In this document: positions 1 to 12,514 of the stretch, one piece after another
How the letters are laid out: every line of letters begins with the position of its first letter
Numbering within the stretch: position 1 is the stretch's first letter
Origin: Filosporella fistucella
Taxonomy: Eukaryota; Ascomycota; Leotiomycetes; Helotiales
NCBI GenBank assembly: GCA_030077755.1
Contig: JAQJZZ010000020.1
Location: 1,116,001 to 1,180,000 of the forward strand
Reading direction: 5' to 3'
DNA length: 64,000 nt
Translations under genes and position numbers: made by a program
Notes under the pieces: model-generated
Database searches by the model: none
Seen by the model: the letters and a program-made list of their open reading frames with translations, nothing else
What the model was told of the DNA's origin: nothing

Positions 1-1685
1 ATCGATTAAGAGTGCCAATTGAAGCGGTGTCAGTTTGATTTCGACATTATCGAATCAAACGTATACTGCAAGAACATCTATTGGCAGGATTCTCTGATTG
101 TACACGTCAATTACTGTATCATATATTAGCCATAATCAATAAGAGTGTAGATTATGGTACTGATAGCTGATTGTATGATCACGAGCTTGAAATTGCAAGC
201 CCGTGCTTCCCATTGTCATTGTCGAAGTCAGGTTGACCTCCAAAGCGGCTCAGTGGTTTGGGCAGCTTCGGAAGGCGCAAGCCAGCGTTTAGATTGGAGC
301 CCGCTCAGTTCTTGATAGTCTAGGTGATAAGCCGGTGCTCTCTACCGTGATTGGGAGTAGGTGCGAAGGATGTTCGAAGATTGAGGTTGATGGTTGTGTG
401 GCATCGTAGACTGCCTATGCTTTGAAAGGTTGCGCTGGGAACGACCCACCAACAACTATCACTGCAAGAACTTAGCAATTGTATAGCTCTCCAACATAAA
501 TTAGGGGTTGACCTACTTTTTAATACACTTGTAAGCTGTTCCGTGATCTTTTGCCTCAAAGGCCTCTCCTTTGTGGTAGTGATGGACCAGTGATCGCAAG
601 GAGATGCCCAGCGCTTCGGGCCATTTAGTGAGGACTACGGCCGGCCCATTCACTCGCTTCAACGTCCTCGCTGTCAAGCATGATGTAAAATCATGTGAAT
701 CGTACTAAAAATCAGAATTGTGTGCTTTATGATTGGCCGCTGCATGGGCTGATGTTGTTGATTTAAAGGAGTTGGGGTTGGGGTTGGGCAACTGGACTGA
801 GTAAAGAGAGATGACAAATATTGTGGCATTTAGGACTACATGGCCTGCTTGCCCAATGCATCTTCGCCTGGCAATTGCCCCAATATGGTCTCTTCGGTCT
901 GACGAACCTATTCCGATGTTCTGAAGAAGGAAAATATTACTTCACAGAAATGGGCTTCCATTTGATGATGCTGGATTTTGGTACAGCTCCGAAAACAATT
1001 CTCTTAGCCGACGGGCTGACTTTGCCAGACCATCATCCCATTGAGGATTTCTCCTGTCGTATCTTGTAGAGTACACAAACAGGACTGGATTGGTGAGCGC
1101 TGTTTACATCCAACCAACAAGACTGAAGCTATGAAGTCTTTCAGATGCAGCAGCTACAGAGCAAAGCATCACGGACAATAGCTACTTGTCAGAGAATTTC
1201 ATCAATCATTCAACAAAGGCTTTCACGCCGGCCAAGTAAGGTAGGCCTGGCCCGTCCCGAGGCCCCAGTCAGAGTCATGACTAGCCATTGCAACAAAAGT
1301 ATAAGAAGTTTTCATGATCTGAGCTTTGAGGCCATCGGGCAGTCAAAAAATGCAGTCGGAGAGAATGTTTGAGCATGTTATGCTATTGACTCCACATCGT
1401 CAGTCTTGGCTCTCTTGGCACCTCCACAACAGTCGTGAACTCCCAGTGGGACACTTAAAAGTTCTGCTAGAGAATCACCCAAGAGAACCTTGTGTCTTTA
1501 CCCGATAATGGCCTCTTAAAATTACTTTGATGAATGATAACTTGCTCACACTAGAGGTAACATCTTGGCGATACCCCATTCTTTGGGGAGTGGCAAGTAT
1601 ATACATACTTAGATAGCTTTCATTCTCGAAAATGTCTCTCTCGTCAATATCTACGTATTCCTTCTGTTTCCATCCTTGACTCAAA
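1..1685. other. Intergenic, upstream of ferric reductase 1
   Basis: No gene could be supported here on either strand. The open frames are short, start without context and match no family I know. Several loose GATA cores occur (for example near 312-335 and 1611), but I found no full ATCWGATAA iron-GATA site, unlike the second reductase gene of this window. Confidence 0.6.
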
Positions 1686-3935
1686 ATGAGTCTCCTCAGT
1701 CGAGCCCACATTCAGGTGCACGAGTCTAACTCGACCGTCAAGCACTATTGGGGTTACCCGGATAGAATCGTGCCTGTAAGGATGCCACTTCGTTGTTTTC
1801 TTCCCTTTGAGTATTAATTATCACTATCATAGTGTGCAAATGATGCGGGGTCTTGCGAGTATCTCGATGCCGTCTATTGGATGCATGAAGTCTCCATGCT
1901 CTATACCTTCATTATGTGGGCTGTAATTGGAGGAGTGCTGGCATTCCTCTTCATCTTGAAAGTCACACAACCAAACCACAAAGCGCATGGAGTACCAAGC
2001 ATAGAGAATCAAAGTCCTGTAAATGGCTCAAGCAAATTTTATCGATCTTGGAGGGCTTGTGGAGCAACATTGAGAAAATGGCTACTTCCTGAAAGTGTAG
2101 TTGAATTCTTTGGAAATGTTTCAAGGCTTCAGCTACTCGTGTTGGCAATTTTGCTAGGTTACTTATTGATCTTCTCGTAAGTGTCTGCTATCATGATTAT
2201 TTCCCATGCAGAATTGAAGCTGTTCATGACCGGGAATTGCTCTGCTAAGGAGCTTTCCCTATTCGCATAAGCTAACCATCGCCTTTTCAGACTCGTGGGA
2301 ATTGTGTATAAGACTTGGATAACACCTGTCAAGAAGACGACACTTCACAATACTCGGACCGGACTTGGTGGCTTCTCGGATCGTATAGGAGCTCTTGCAT
2401 ATGCTTTGACACCTCTGACGGTTGCTTTGAGCACTCGGGAGTCAATACTTACGCTCATAACCGGCATTCCCTACCAATCCCTCAACTTCCTTCATCGCTG
2501 GCTGGGACGTATTATTTTCATACAAAGCATCATCCACACTTTTGGATGGACACTAATTGAGGGCAAATTTTACCAGCCTCAACCGTCGGTCTATGTAAAC
2601 TGGATCAAGCAGCTGTACATGGTGTGGGGCTGTGTTGCTTTGGTGTTCATATTCTTTCTTTACATCTTCAGTCTACGACGAGTGATCAGGTGGACGGGTC
2701 ACGAATTCTTCAGAAAGACCCACTACGTTGTTGCTAGTAAGTACACTTATATTTGCCACTCTTGTCATTATTTCCTTGCTGACTTCTTCTAGTGTTGTAC
2801 ATAGGTGCCTGTTGGGGCCACTGGAATGGTCTCGCTTGCTGGATGATAGCATCCCTTGGTATTTGGGGACTTGACAGAGGTATCAGATTCCTCCGAACAG
2901 GTTTGATCCACGTGGGATACTTGAATGGATCAAAAGGTAAGACTGATCGTAACTTGACACCAATAGCCTCTAATCTAACTCTATGCCTTAGATTTCGGAT
3001 TCCATTCAGCACAATCTTCAGTTGAGTATTTTGACGACGTCGACGGCGGTGTCGTACGACTTGAATTCAAGCACAATCATGATCCATGGGCTATTGGTCA
3101 ACACTACTTCCTCACATTCCCAGCACTCACTATCTGGCAATCGCATCCCTTCACTGTTGCATCAATTCCTGCAACCCATCCAAAAATTCCAGAGCACATG
3201 TATATCATCCGTTGCCGGAAAGGAGAGACTGGACGCCTGAAGTCGCTTGCATCTAATCTTGAGCAAAATGACCAAGCATCAGCGACTACCACACCAGTCA
3301 TACTTTGTGGGCCATACGGCACACCCCTGCTCAAGCACCCAGAACCAACAAATATTCTCGCTATTGCAGGCGGAACAGGTATATCCATAACGCTTCCTGT
3401 CGTCCTCGCAGCTACCGCATCTCGACGCTATTCCGGTGCAGCCATAGATTTCATATGGATCATCCGCCGAGCATCAAACACACAATGGATCGCACATGAG
3501 CTGCAAGAACTCAAAACTCTGGCCAAATCCTCCAAATACGACCTCAGAATGCACATCTATGTCACACAAGAATCAGCAGCATCATCCTCGCCTGCCCCAA
3601 GTACGAAAGCACATGAAAAAGCATCACTCGAGATTGTTGCTACACCCTCGTCTGAGACTAGTTCGTCACTTCAAACCCTCGAGAAAGAAATCGGAGATGA
3701 GAGATATAAGACTACATACATGGATGCTGAGCGACCCTCTCTGAACCAGATCGTATCCGGATTTTTAGACAGCAGGGCCAGTCCTGAATTTCGCACAAGG
3801 GTGATAGCAAGTGGGCCTGCTGGAATTGGACATGACTTGCGTGCTGCTGTTGCATCGTGTAATGATGGTGCAAAGGTGTGGAGAGGAGAAAGGAGATGGG
3901 ACGTTAGTCTCGACTGGGACGACAGGATGGGTTGA
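1686..3935 (+). CDS. Ferric/cupric reductase, FRE family (5 exons)
   Basis: Probable plasma-membrane metalloreductase that moves electrons from NADPH through FAD and two b-haems to reduce Fe(III) or Cu(II) outside the cell before uptake. Exons 1686-1775, 1833-2176, 2291-2736, 2793-2936 and 2992-3935 give 655 residues. Two helices each carry His-X13-His: residues 213/227 and 289/303, the bis-haem ligands. The FAD motif HPFTVAS lies at about residue 393, followed by GPYG and the NADPH motif AGGTGIS. The usual C-terminal Cys-Gly-Pro is Ser-Gly-Pro here (VIASGPAGIG), which is odd. There is no cleavable signal peptide; the N-terminal part has a short outside segment, then hydrophobic helices. The start is the only ATG joining the conserved YLDAVYWMHE exon in frame. 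Substrate (iron or copper) cannot be told from sequence. Confidence 0.9.
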
Positions 3936-4796
3936 TGATTTGCTGTGTATAGAATATTCAATGTTCAATTTTGTACCAAGTCGATTCCCCTGTTATGATT
4001 TCGTGAGTTATTGGCAATTTCTTGTACTTCTAATTTGGCACAGGTATTCAGAACGATTGTGGGTAATGAGGATGCGTACTCCGTTAATTGCCATCCCGAG
4101 GAATCGTCCATCAGCCGAAACCAATACAGCTTTCCTTACCTTTCATGGACCTTTCATGGACGGTGGAGGAGTTGACTCTTTTGACGTTTGCAGAACCTCT
4201 GTGGGAAAAAAACTCTATAGTCAGTACGCCTTGTATAATTAGTATGCTGACCAAGCGTAAAACGTATGAAAAGATATTAATTGGCAATTCGTGACTGCTA
4301 TTGAATTTTACAGTCAAATTAGCTCTCCCAGTGTATTGGGCTTTGTCTATACATCTGTCAGCTGAAGTACTAACGACAATACTCCTGAGTGACGCCGAAG
4401 GTATTCAATGCCACTCTTAATTTTATTTTCACAGAATCTGTCACGATGTGAAACCCGGCAGAAGCCAGCATGTTCTAGTGTCAATTTGATCGTCACAAGA
4501 CTTTGTAAGGTATTAATTCTCCGAAGGCACATGGAATCGCGATTGCATTCTATGAAAGCATCTTCACGATGAGAACTCTTTTCTAAAGGTGAATCCAGCA
4601 GGTTCACGATCTGCGCCACCTCTGAACGCCTTATGATGCAATGCAATCATGCCACCAGGAAAGCAAGGTAAAAGCTATGGCTCACAATCAGAGCGCCTCT
4701 GGAAAATAGAAAAGATATGTAGTTCCGGAAAATGAAAAGGAGAGATTTGTAAACAGAGAAAGGGAAATCGGGATGGAATTTTGGGATAGCTGCGTT
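3936..4796. other. Convergent intergenic spacer
   Basis: This lies between the stop of ferric reductase 1 and the stop of the minus-strand remodeller. It is AT-rich with only short, unsupported ORFs, and probably holds the 3' ends of both transcripts. I see nothing else in it. Confidence 0.6.
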
Positions 4797-7700
4797 TCAG
4801 TACCCATATTTCTTTCGGAGAGCCCTGTCTGCCAACTCTTCCCGCAACACATCAATAGCACCATCGATGCGCATTTTGAGTCCGTTGCTTCTATTCAAAT
4901 CATCGAGCAAGAGACGAATATTCGCAACTGATGCTCCCCTGGCGCAAGGTTGAGGAATGCCCCAGTGTGGAAGACCGCATATACGACAGGGCAGCATCCC
5001 GTCAAGACGAAGAGGGCATTCCCCACTTTCATGAACGATCACGCAAAAGAGGCACCTGCGTATTGGTTTAGAATATGATGCGCCAGTACTTTGTTCATCT
5101 TGCGGTCGACTAGCTGATTTTAGATCTCCGGTGCTGGCTTTGACTCTGGGATGGGGGATATTGTTTGGTGGGGGATGTGCAACTTGTGCATATGCGCTGC
5201 TGTAAGATGGTTGTCTATTGTTCGTGTCTGGATGACCATGGTTCTGATGAATTTTGTGATTACCTATGGAAAACCTCTGGACTCGAGGATCTAGGACTAG
5301 GGGTTTTTGTAGTTGCTGATGAGGAATTGTTCCGCCAGAATGTGTGTTGTATGGCAGGGTTGATGAAGATGACTTTTGTATGTTTCGCCGTCCTTCATCT
5401 ATGCGAGGAATGAAAGAATTTGTTGGGGTGAGGTCTATTTTTTAAGAATTGTTGTTAGCCAACTATTAATTGGAAAAAAAAAACTTCCCTATGAAAGCCC
5501 TGAGATATCACCAAAGACGTTGCAGTGAAAGAGCGAGGAGCAGTATTGGTATCTAACAGCTCTTCTGAGGTTACTTGCCTCATGCTGCTAATTCCAAATT
5601 GACTAGTTTCTTTGATGTCTTGCGATGTTTGCCACGTATCAAAGAGTCTTGCAAAGGTGATATCTCTGAAGGGAAGAGGTCGATGGTCTAGCTGAACAAT
5701 AGCGTTGTTATACTTCCACCGATAAACTTTTCGGTGGACCGGAAGCGTTCTGCTTCGTTGTCTCTATTGTTGATCCGACCTTTAAAGGTGAATTCACACT
5801 TGATTTGTGGGAAGTCGAGGTGACCGATTGCTTGTTGCCAGTAGACTCTTGTTGCATTTTCGTTGCAGATTGTTGGAGCTTCTTCGTAGACCCGCCACTT
5901 GGACTTGACGAAGTACCGTTTACCCCCTTTTTAGTGTGTGATGGTTGTCTAGAATTGGGCTTGACAGAGGCTGGAATTTTTATATTCGCGCTGGCTCGAG
6001 GGGTAGAAGGGTTCTCAACATTTTCTTGAAGTTTGCGGGGTATAGAAGACTTTGGCACTATGCCTTGGCGCTTCATTTTTGGTGGCATTGAGAGCGTAAG
6101 AGTAATTGTAGAATAGCCGGCCGAGTTTTTGGTGGCAGGGGTTGCAATCTTCTTAAGAGGGGAAGCTTTCTTCTTCTTCGTACCTTTATATGGAGTGCCT
6201 CCTCTACCAGAACCTTGCCGGAGGTTGGCTGGATCTTCAGAGTCACCCGGATCAGTGTCATCTTCACCGTCGGTGTCATTTGGACCAGCAAAGTCCATGT
6301 CGTCCGCAGATTCGTCCTTGCCTCGCTTACCCACAGGCTTCAAGGGCGATGAATTGATCATGTCATCGTCAAGATCCATATTAGGCTTCTCATATGAAAC
6401 GGCCTAAATATCACATTAGAGATGTCATTCTCTGTAATCGATGAAGTTACTGACCTGTCTAGCTCGCTTTCCTCGACCGAGTGTCTGCATGTTTCTCGCT
6501 GCTTCAGCAGCTGCATCAGCCTCACGCTGCTTCAGAATTTTGTCCCAGACCGAAAAGTTTGGAACTGCAGGTGTATCGTCGTCATTCAAGTCTTCGGTGA
6601 GAGCACCTTTATCGTTAGCCCAAACACGAGCAAACGAAAATTGCGACTCTGCTGTTTTATCCTCATCAGTCTCGGTATTCTCAACTTGTGTTCGGTCGAG
6701 AAGCTTGTCCACTGAAGCCGAGTCGTAGTGAATATCATTCGTGTTGTCGTCGTTGAATAGCGCTTCCGCGCCATGTGCTAGGATAGACTCCAAATCAAGA
6801 CCGGCATCATCTTCAGCATCCATGCTCTCTATGAGTGCCTGATCAAGGGCCATCTTTTTGCGGCCAATTTGAACAATTTTCTCCTCGGCACTTGCTTTGG
6901 TCATCAGCTGAAAAACAAGGACTTTATTTTTCTGACCGATGCGATGAGCACGGGAAATTGCTTGTATGTCTTGATGTGGCTTTCCTATGTTAGCAAAAAT
7001 TCATGAGGTCTTGGTTTGACTTACATTAAAGTCCGGATCCTATCACTCTGTTAGTAAAATCAAATATGGCGGGGCATTGGAAAGATTACCATAATTATGA
7101 CAGTATCAGCAGTTGCTAGATTGATACCAACACCTCCAGCACGAGTAGAAAGAAGAAATGCGAAGAGTGGTGAGTTTGGAACGTTATAAGCATCAATTCG
7201 CTTCTGTTTTTCCAGTGAACCGACATTGCCATCCAATCTTTGGAAGGGAAGATCAAGTCCACTCAAAAAATCCTCAAGAAGATCAAGTTCGGAGAGAAAC
7301 TGGCTGAATATGAGCACGCGATGACCACGCTCCCTCAATTTAGGGAGCATGATTTCAAGAAGCTGAAATTTGGAAGATGCGTCGATGAGATTTCGATGAA
7401 GGGCATCATCGTGAAGAGATCTCTCCTCAATCGCTGTGCTGTAAATAAAGGGATGGCATAAGCACTTCCGAAGCTGCATAAGAATGTTATTAAGGTTTCC
7501 ACGCTCCTTAGGTCGCAGAACAGTCTTGCTGTTTCCAATTATGGATTTGATCAAATCTGGATTCTTTGCCAAGATCGATTTGTACAGCTTTTTCTGCACA
7601 ACACTCATCGTAACTGGTAGTATCACTTGTGCCATCGGGGGCAAGAATTTCAGGACTTGTAGTTTTGTTCTCCTTTAAAGATAATCAGCGCAAGTCAGGG

Positions 7701-10700
7701 TGTTACGCTTGCCCAGGGGAAATTTACCGTAAGAAAAATGGACGAATGAGGTCGTGCAGCTCTGGGAGATTCTCGTTGGTCAATTCTTCATATTCTTTGT
7801 CAAGCGCCGCAGCATTGATGGAGGTATCAAGAAATTGTAGGAGGTTAAATAACTCGCGTTTGTTGTTCTGAAGTGGTGTTCCTATATAAGGATAAGTTAG
7901 AATTGCCATGGATGTTGCAGGAGGTGTCACTAACCCGTAAGAAGGACCTGGAATGGTGTCTTCAGGGCCTGCAGAGCGCCATATAAGAGGTTCTCGTCGT
8001 TCTTGAGACGTTGACCTTCGTCCACGATCATGCCAGCCCATTTGATGCGGCGAAAGAAAGACTTGCTGTGGTCATCAACCGGGCCTTCATAAGATGTAAC
8101 TACTACATGGGCTCTTAGATCCTTGCACTTGCCAGGATAAAGTTCATACTGCATAGCCATGTCCCGAGCAGTTTTTGCCCCATAGTACGAGACCACACGA
8201 AGGCCTGGTGCCCACTTCTTGATCTCACGTCGCCAATTGGGGCATGTGGAATTTGGGGTGACAACAAGAAATGGCCAGCACTATGTCCGTCAGTAAAATT
8301 CGCTTAAGCATTAACTGACTTACCTTTGGGTTGTCCTTCACCAATGCAGCAAAGAAAGAGATAATTTGAATCGTCTTTCCAAGTCCCATCTCGTCAGCGA
8401 GAATAACGTTCTTCTTTTGATGAAAATTGTAAAGTAACCAATTAAGCCCTTCCATTTGGTACGGCATCATCTGGCCTCCTGTCAACGCCGACGGCTGCTC
8501 CTGAAGCTCAACGTCGTCTTCAAAATCAAGTTTTCGGAATTGATCTGCTCTTTCTTTCATAACTGAAGCAGATGGCTGTTCGAAGTACTGCCCGACAACA
8601 TACTCATTGTATGCTGCAACAAAGTCACTCCAACGGTCAGCATCTTCTGGCTTAGGTGGCTCTTCCCAGACAGCTTCGTCATAATTAAGACCTTGGAACT
8701 TGACCAGAACCTCCTCGACCATATCAATTGATGCTTTATCTGCAGCTTCTGACTCAGGCTCGAAACCATCGTAGTAGCGGACATCAAAGACAATTTCCAT
8801 ACGAAGGAATTCCTCATCAATTGCCTCTTCTGTGGTCCACTTTGGGCGGTCGTTGACACCTTCATCGCGTCGGAAGAAGGCCTTGCGCATGGGAGCAGAC
8901 GTGACTCCCCAGACCCATGCACCCGGCATCCAAGTGCATTTGAAGTATGACTTCTTCTCCCATTTGATTAAGTATTCTTTCTCATCTTCCCGGAAATCCT
9001 CAGCAGTCATGTCATCCTCATAAGACTCGCGGTTCAAGAGTCTCCATGCCACTAGACCTTGGACTTTGGCGGGTGCATTCCGACAACTTTTGCATTGCCA
9101 TTTAACAGAATATTGCTTGAATCGTTCCTCTCGCAGTTCATCGATGTTCTCCGGCGACATTGATTTCTTTGAAAGTGCGGGAAGATGTTCAAAATGACTG
9201 GCGAGCTGGCAAGTGGTGCATCGAAAGAGAATATTTTCGGGCTTGTTAAGTAGAGATTCGGAGACTTTGGTGATAGGGTCTTTCCCATCGTTTTCCTCCC
9301 TAAGCTTCTCCTCCTGCTTTGCGGTCTTCTTGGTCGAAAATGGTGCGCATGCAGGGCCAGGTGTCTGGCATTGTTGGCAGGTGTCTAGTCGTGGCGCAGA
9401 CTCGTCCTTCTTTACTGCAATCCCAATACAGCGGCGGCATTGCATCACAAAATCATCGTCCCCAACCTTCGTAACCATATGGTCCCGACCACTACGATAG
9501 CCAAGACAGATTTTGTGTATCGAGGTTGAACAGCCCTGACAGTAAATCAAAGGACTTGTCCCCTTGTTGGAATGAGATCCGAAACCTCTACAGATATCGC
9601 AATTTTGGTTATGGAGGTGGACAAATGGATTGTTCTGGGGCAGGGCCTTGAACACCTCTCGAATGCTGATTACCTTGACAGCAGTGCTCACAGGAACATC
9701 ATCGGCGTATAGATCCTCATCCAAATCCTTTTCTCGCATACTCCGCATAGCCTTGTTATCTCGGCCAGACCGGCGAGTTGGCTGCACTTCAGATTCGGAG
9801 GAAGAGATTCGGACTTTGCGGACTTTGCCCTTTTGTCCCTTTGGCTGCGGTCGGCCACGTCGCGAGTTGTTTTTTCCATGTTGGGGTGCTTTATAAACGA
9901 TATCCGAACCTTCGCTCTCGTCTTGGACCTCAGCAGCAAGTTCGTCTGCATCATCATCGTCAACTCGAGCTGATTTATGGATCAGTCTGAGCTTTGGTCT
10001 TGCCTCTGATGATCGTGTCAATCGGGTAGATGAGCCTCCCCGGGTTGGTCGGGCTTTACGTGTTGATCGTGTATCCAAATCCGATTCAGACGTATCGTCA
10101 TCAAGGATACTGTTTGACGGCGGACGGCTGTTGAGCCTGCTATTGACTCTGCTGCTTTGACGTGTGCTTGTTAATGTTGAAACACGACCCTTCTCTAGGC
10201 GGCGCTTTTTGAGAGCAGATGCTTCCTCCGAATTTTGATCCTCATCAGACTCGAAATTGTAATTCGTGCTATCGACAAATTCGTCGTTGCGAATTTGGGT
10301 TCGCGGGCGTTTGCCCACAGATGAGGCCATACTGGGTTTATTGTCCTCCTCTGAGTTGTCGCCTTCGTTTTCGTAGAATTCTAGAGCGTTGCTGCCGTTC
10401 CTAAGAGCAAGAAGCTTGTCGAGAGACACCTAAGTTTTTGTTGTCAGATACGCGCGAGGTTGAACGACAACGTGACAAAAAGCCTGGCGGAATAGAACGA
10501 ATTGGAACAAACAAATTCTCGCGTATTTGATATCAATAGTGAGAAAGTTTTGGAAGGAGAACAAGAACGCAGCATGAACTTCTTCTCACATTTACTGGCG
10601 ACAAAAAGCGCAAATGTTGCTCAAGGCAGGCAACGCAGTTGGCAGGAGCGACAGAGGGCTGGAAAGAAGAATGCGAACTCTGATATGGTTACCGCACCGG

Positions 10701-11985
10701 AGAAAACTGCCTGCCTGGCTGAAGGTCCCAGACTGTGGCTCCTCCCACAAGTGAAGGGTTTTGACCTCAGCATTCGCCTGTGTTATCTTGCTACACATGC
10801 TGCATAAGCGCTCCTACCCACCAACGGTAGAGAATCGAGATCGAGGGGGATGAAAAGATTCAGACTCACAAGATACTGGTCTTCCAGAGTCGCCACAAAT
10901 AAGAATCCTTGATCAGATTTGTAGTTTTTGAAGGTATTTGCCATCAAAATCACAGACTCGGAAGTTTTGGGAGTTTGTGACAAGAATCAACAACCCAATG
11001 GGGAAATAAAGGACAAGGCTGTGAAACGCTACGGGCACCTTAGCTCTTTCTATTCTAACATGTTTGTGGCGCTAGAGAGAGCAAGCACATATTACAGTTT
11101 GGCCAGCAACTTAATTGACAGCTGGCAAAGTAGGGTGAATGTCTCATGAGACAGAATGCTATGCCAAATATAGGTATATACAACTGAACTCGACTCCTCC
11201 CACAAAAAGGTATCGCTACCTATCCTCCCGATAGAAGGCGGATGTTCTCTGTGTATAGGAGAACGGACAGGACTACACGTCAAGAGAGCAGCAATAAGCT
11301 TAGTTGCGTCCCAAGGGGCAATCTGAGGCTATCTTATAGTAAAATGGCAATATTTAAAGAGCACATATCGTCAATCAAATGCCAATGAGCTTTAGAATCA
11401 CCCCTCTCTATGGATGATGTTCTTACTCGAGCACATTTATTGCCCATTTACAAATTGACAGCCATTCGGGGAACAGCTTTGTTTCAACTCGATGGTGATG
11501 CAGGACTATGGAAATCAAGGCAAATCCTGTGAACTGCTTACTAGTAGCAGAACTAAAGAATTTCAAGGAGTCCAAGCCCCCGATGAATCGAATCCCACTG
11601 GATATGGAGATCTTCCCTTCCACGATGCAATTTCCAGAAGTGCGAAAGAAAGTAAACTCACTTCTTCTTGCTTCCCACTTTCGTATTCTATCTTAAACCA
11701 CTGTTGCCCGTCTTTGTCTTCCAGCTCATCCAACACGCTATCCACTGTGATGTCCCCGCGAAATGGTTGGTATTCCCATGGTCGACTCGGCCCTGGCACA
11801 AGGACAGCTATGTCTCCTTCTTGCCTCTGCTCGGCGGGTTGTTCTCCAGGCAATGGGTCTCGGAACCGGTGTGAGAGGATAGATCGTGGAGGGGAGCCAT
11901 CTTTCCGGTCGTGCTGGGGCTCCGGTGTACCAAATCTTCTTGAATTAGAGCCGACCGAGTCTGATATATGGTCATCGGATGCCAT
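4797..11985 (-). CDS. CHD3/Mi-2-type (Mit1-like) chromatin remodelling ATPase
   Basis: Nuclear SNF2-family ATPase expected to slide nucleosomes in heterochromatin, as S. pombe Mit1 does in the SHREC complex. Exons: 11662-11985, 8324-10429, 7935-8280, 7728-7881, 7090-7672, 7025-7039 (15 nt), 6455-6979, then one starting at 6403, and a last exon ending in TGA at 4797. The first join gives GKQEE|VSLDKLL. Order: acidic N-terminus; Ser/Arg-rich linker; PHD-type Cys clusters (about residues 384-560); chromo-like segments; SNF2 motor with DEMGLGKT and the variant box VDEGQ; helicase C with AHRIGQ; basic tail; C-terminal CxxC-H-C zinc module at 4797-5100 (RCLFC...CRICGLPH), typical of fungal homologues. 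Junctions between 5430 and 5790 are unresolved: frames shift there, so one more exon is likely. The start at 11985 is the first ATG in frame. Total size is about 1,750 residues. Confidence 0.82.
10430..11661 (-). other. Long first intron of the Mit1-like gene
   Basis: The donor GTGAGT follows codon 108 and the acceptor TTAG precedes codon 109, both phase 0, with a CTGAC branch motif 18 nt upstream of the acceptor. The intron is about 1,232 nt, some twenty times longer than its neighbours. It contains a 12-bp direct repeat (10739-10750 and 11194-11205) but no ORF I can assign, and no clear snoRNA box pair. Confidence 0.7.
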
Positions 11986-12514
11986 GTTTGTTTGCGCCGC
12001 AGCTGCTTCTTATAGAATTGTGCGGATCAGGCACAGATTGTATAGTAGCCTGGGTAGACACCAAGTTAAGAGAGTGGTACAATTTTTATAACTAGGCTCA
12101 CTCACCACAATGTCTTACACTTGGAGATATCTTTCACCAGGTTCCTCGGTCGCGAGAATACCCACATTGGAAGGGAAACTGCGCAACTCGTGCTGCTTGC
12201 ATAGGTAAGGCGGAGGAAGCTGTTGTAGAACTCGGCTTGAGACTCAAGACCGAGGATGCACAATTGTGCCTTAATGTGAAGTTTGGCGCGTCGTTGGATA
12301 TTCGTGCTGAGGCTCTGCTACTTTCAATTTGGGTACTCCCTTCTCACGCGACGCGTGCAAAAAAGGCTTATCCGTTATCGCAGGATTCGCCGCCTCAAAT
12401 TTCTTCTATACATACTCTACCTATCCATAGCTGCACACTCCGGCGACTCTTCATTGCCAGCTCGAGGAATTTCTTCCATGTTGAATTAACGCGGCATCTG
12501 CTCGAGCACTTGTC
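11986..12514. other. Divergent promoter region (Mit1-like / MRM1)
   Basis: About 530 bp between two divergently transcribed genes. It must hold both promoters. I saw no recognisable element beyond CT-rich stretches near 12390-12430; the ORFs here are shadows or have no homology I recognise. Confidence 0.55.

Noticed and set aside
10870..10944. Candidate first exon of the Mit1-like gene (ATG at 10944, GTGAGT donor, phase 0 into 10429)
   Set aside because: The exon at 11662-11985 fits better: it reads into VSLDKLL through a conserved EE|VS join and has a long acidic N-terminus. Both donors are good, so an alternative start is not fully excluded.
11492..12091. 199-codon plus-strand ORF
   Set aside because: It is the antisense shadow of the first exon of the Mit1-like gene, and has no family features.
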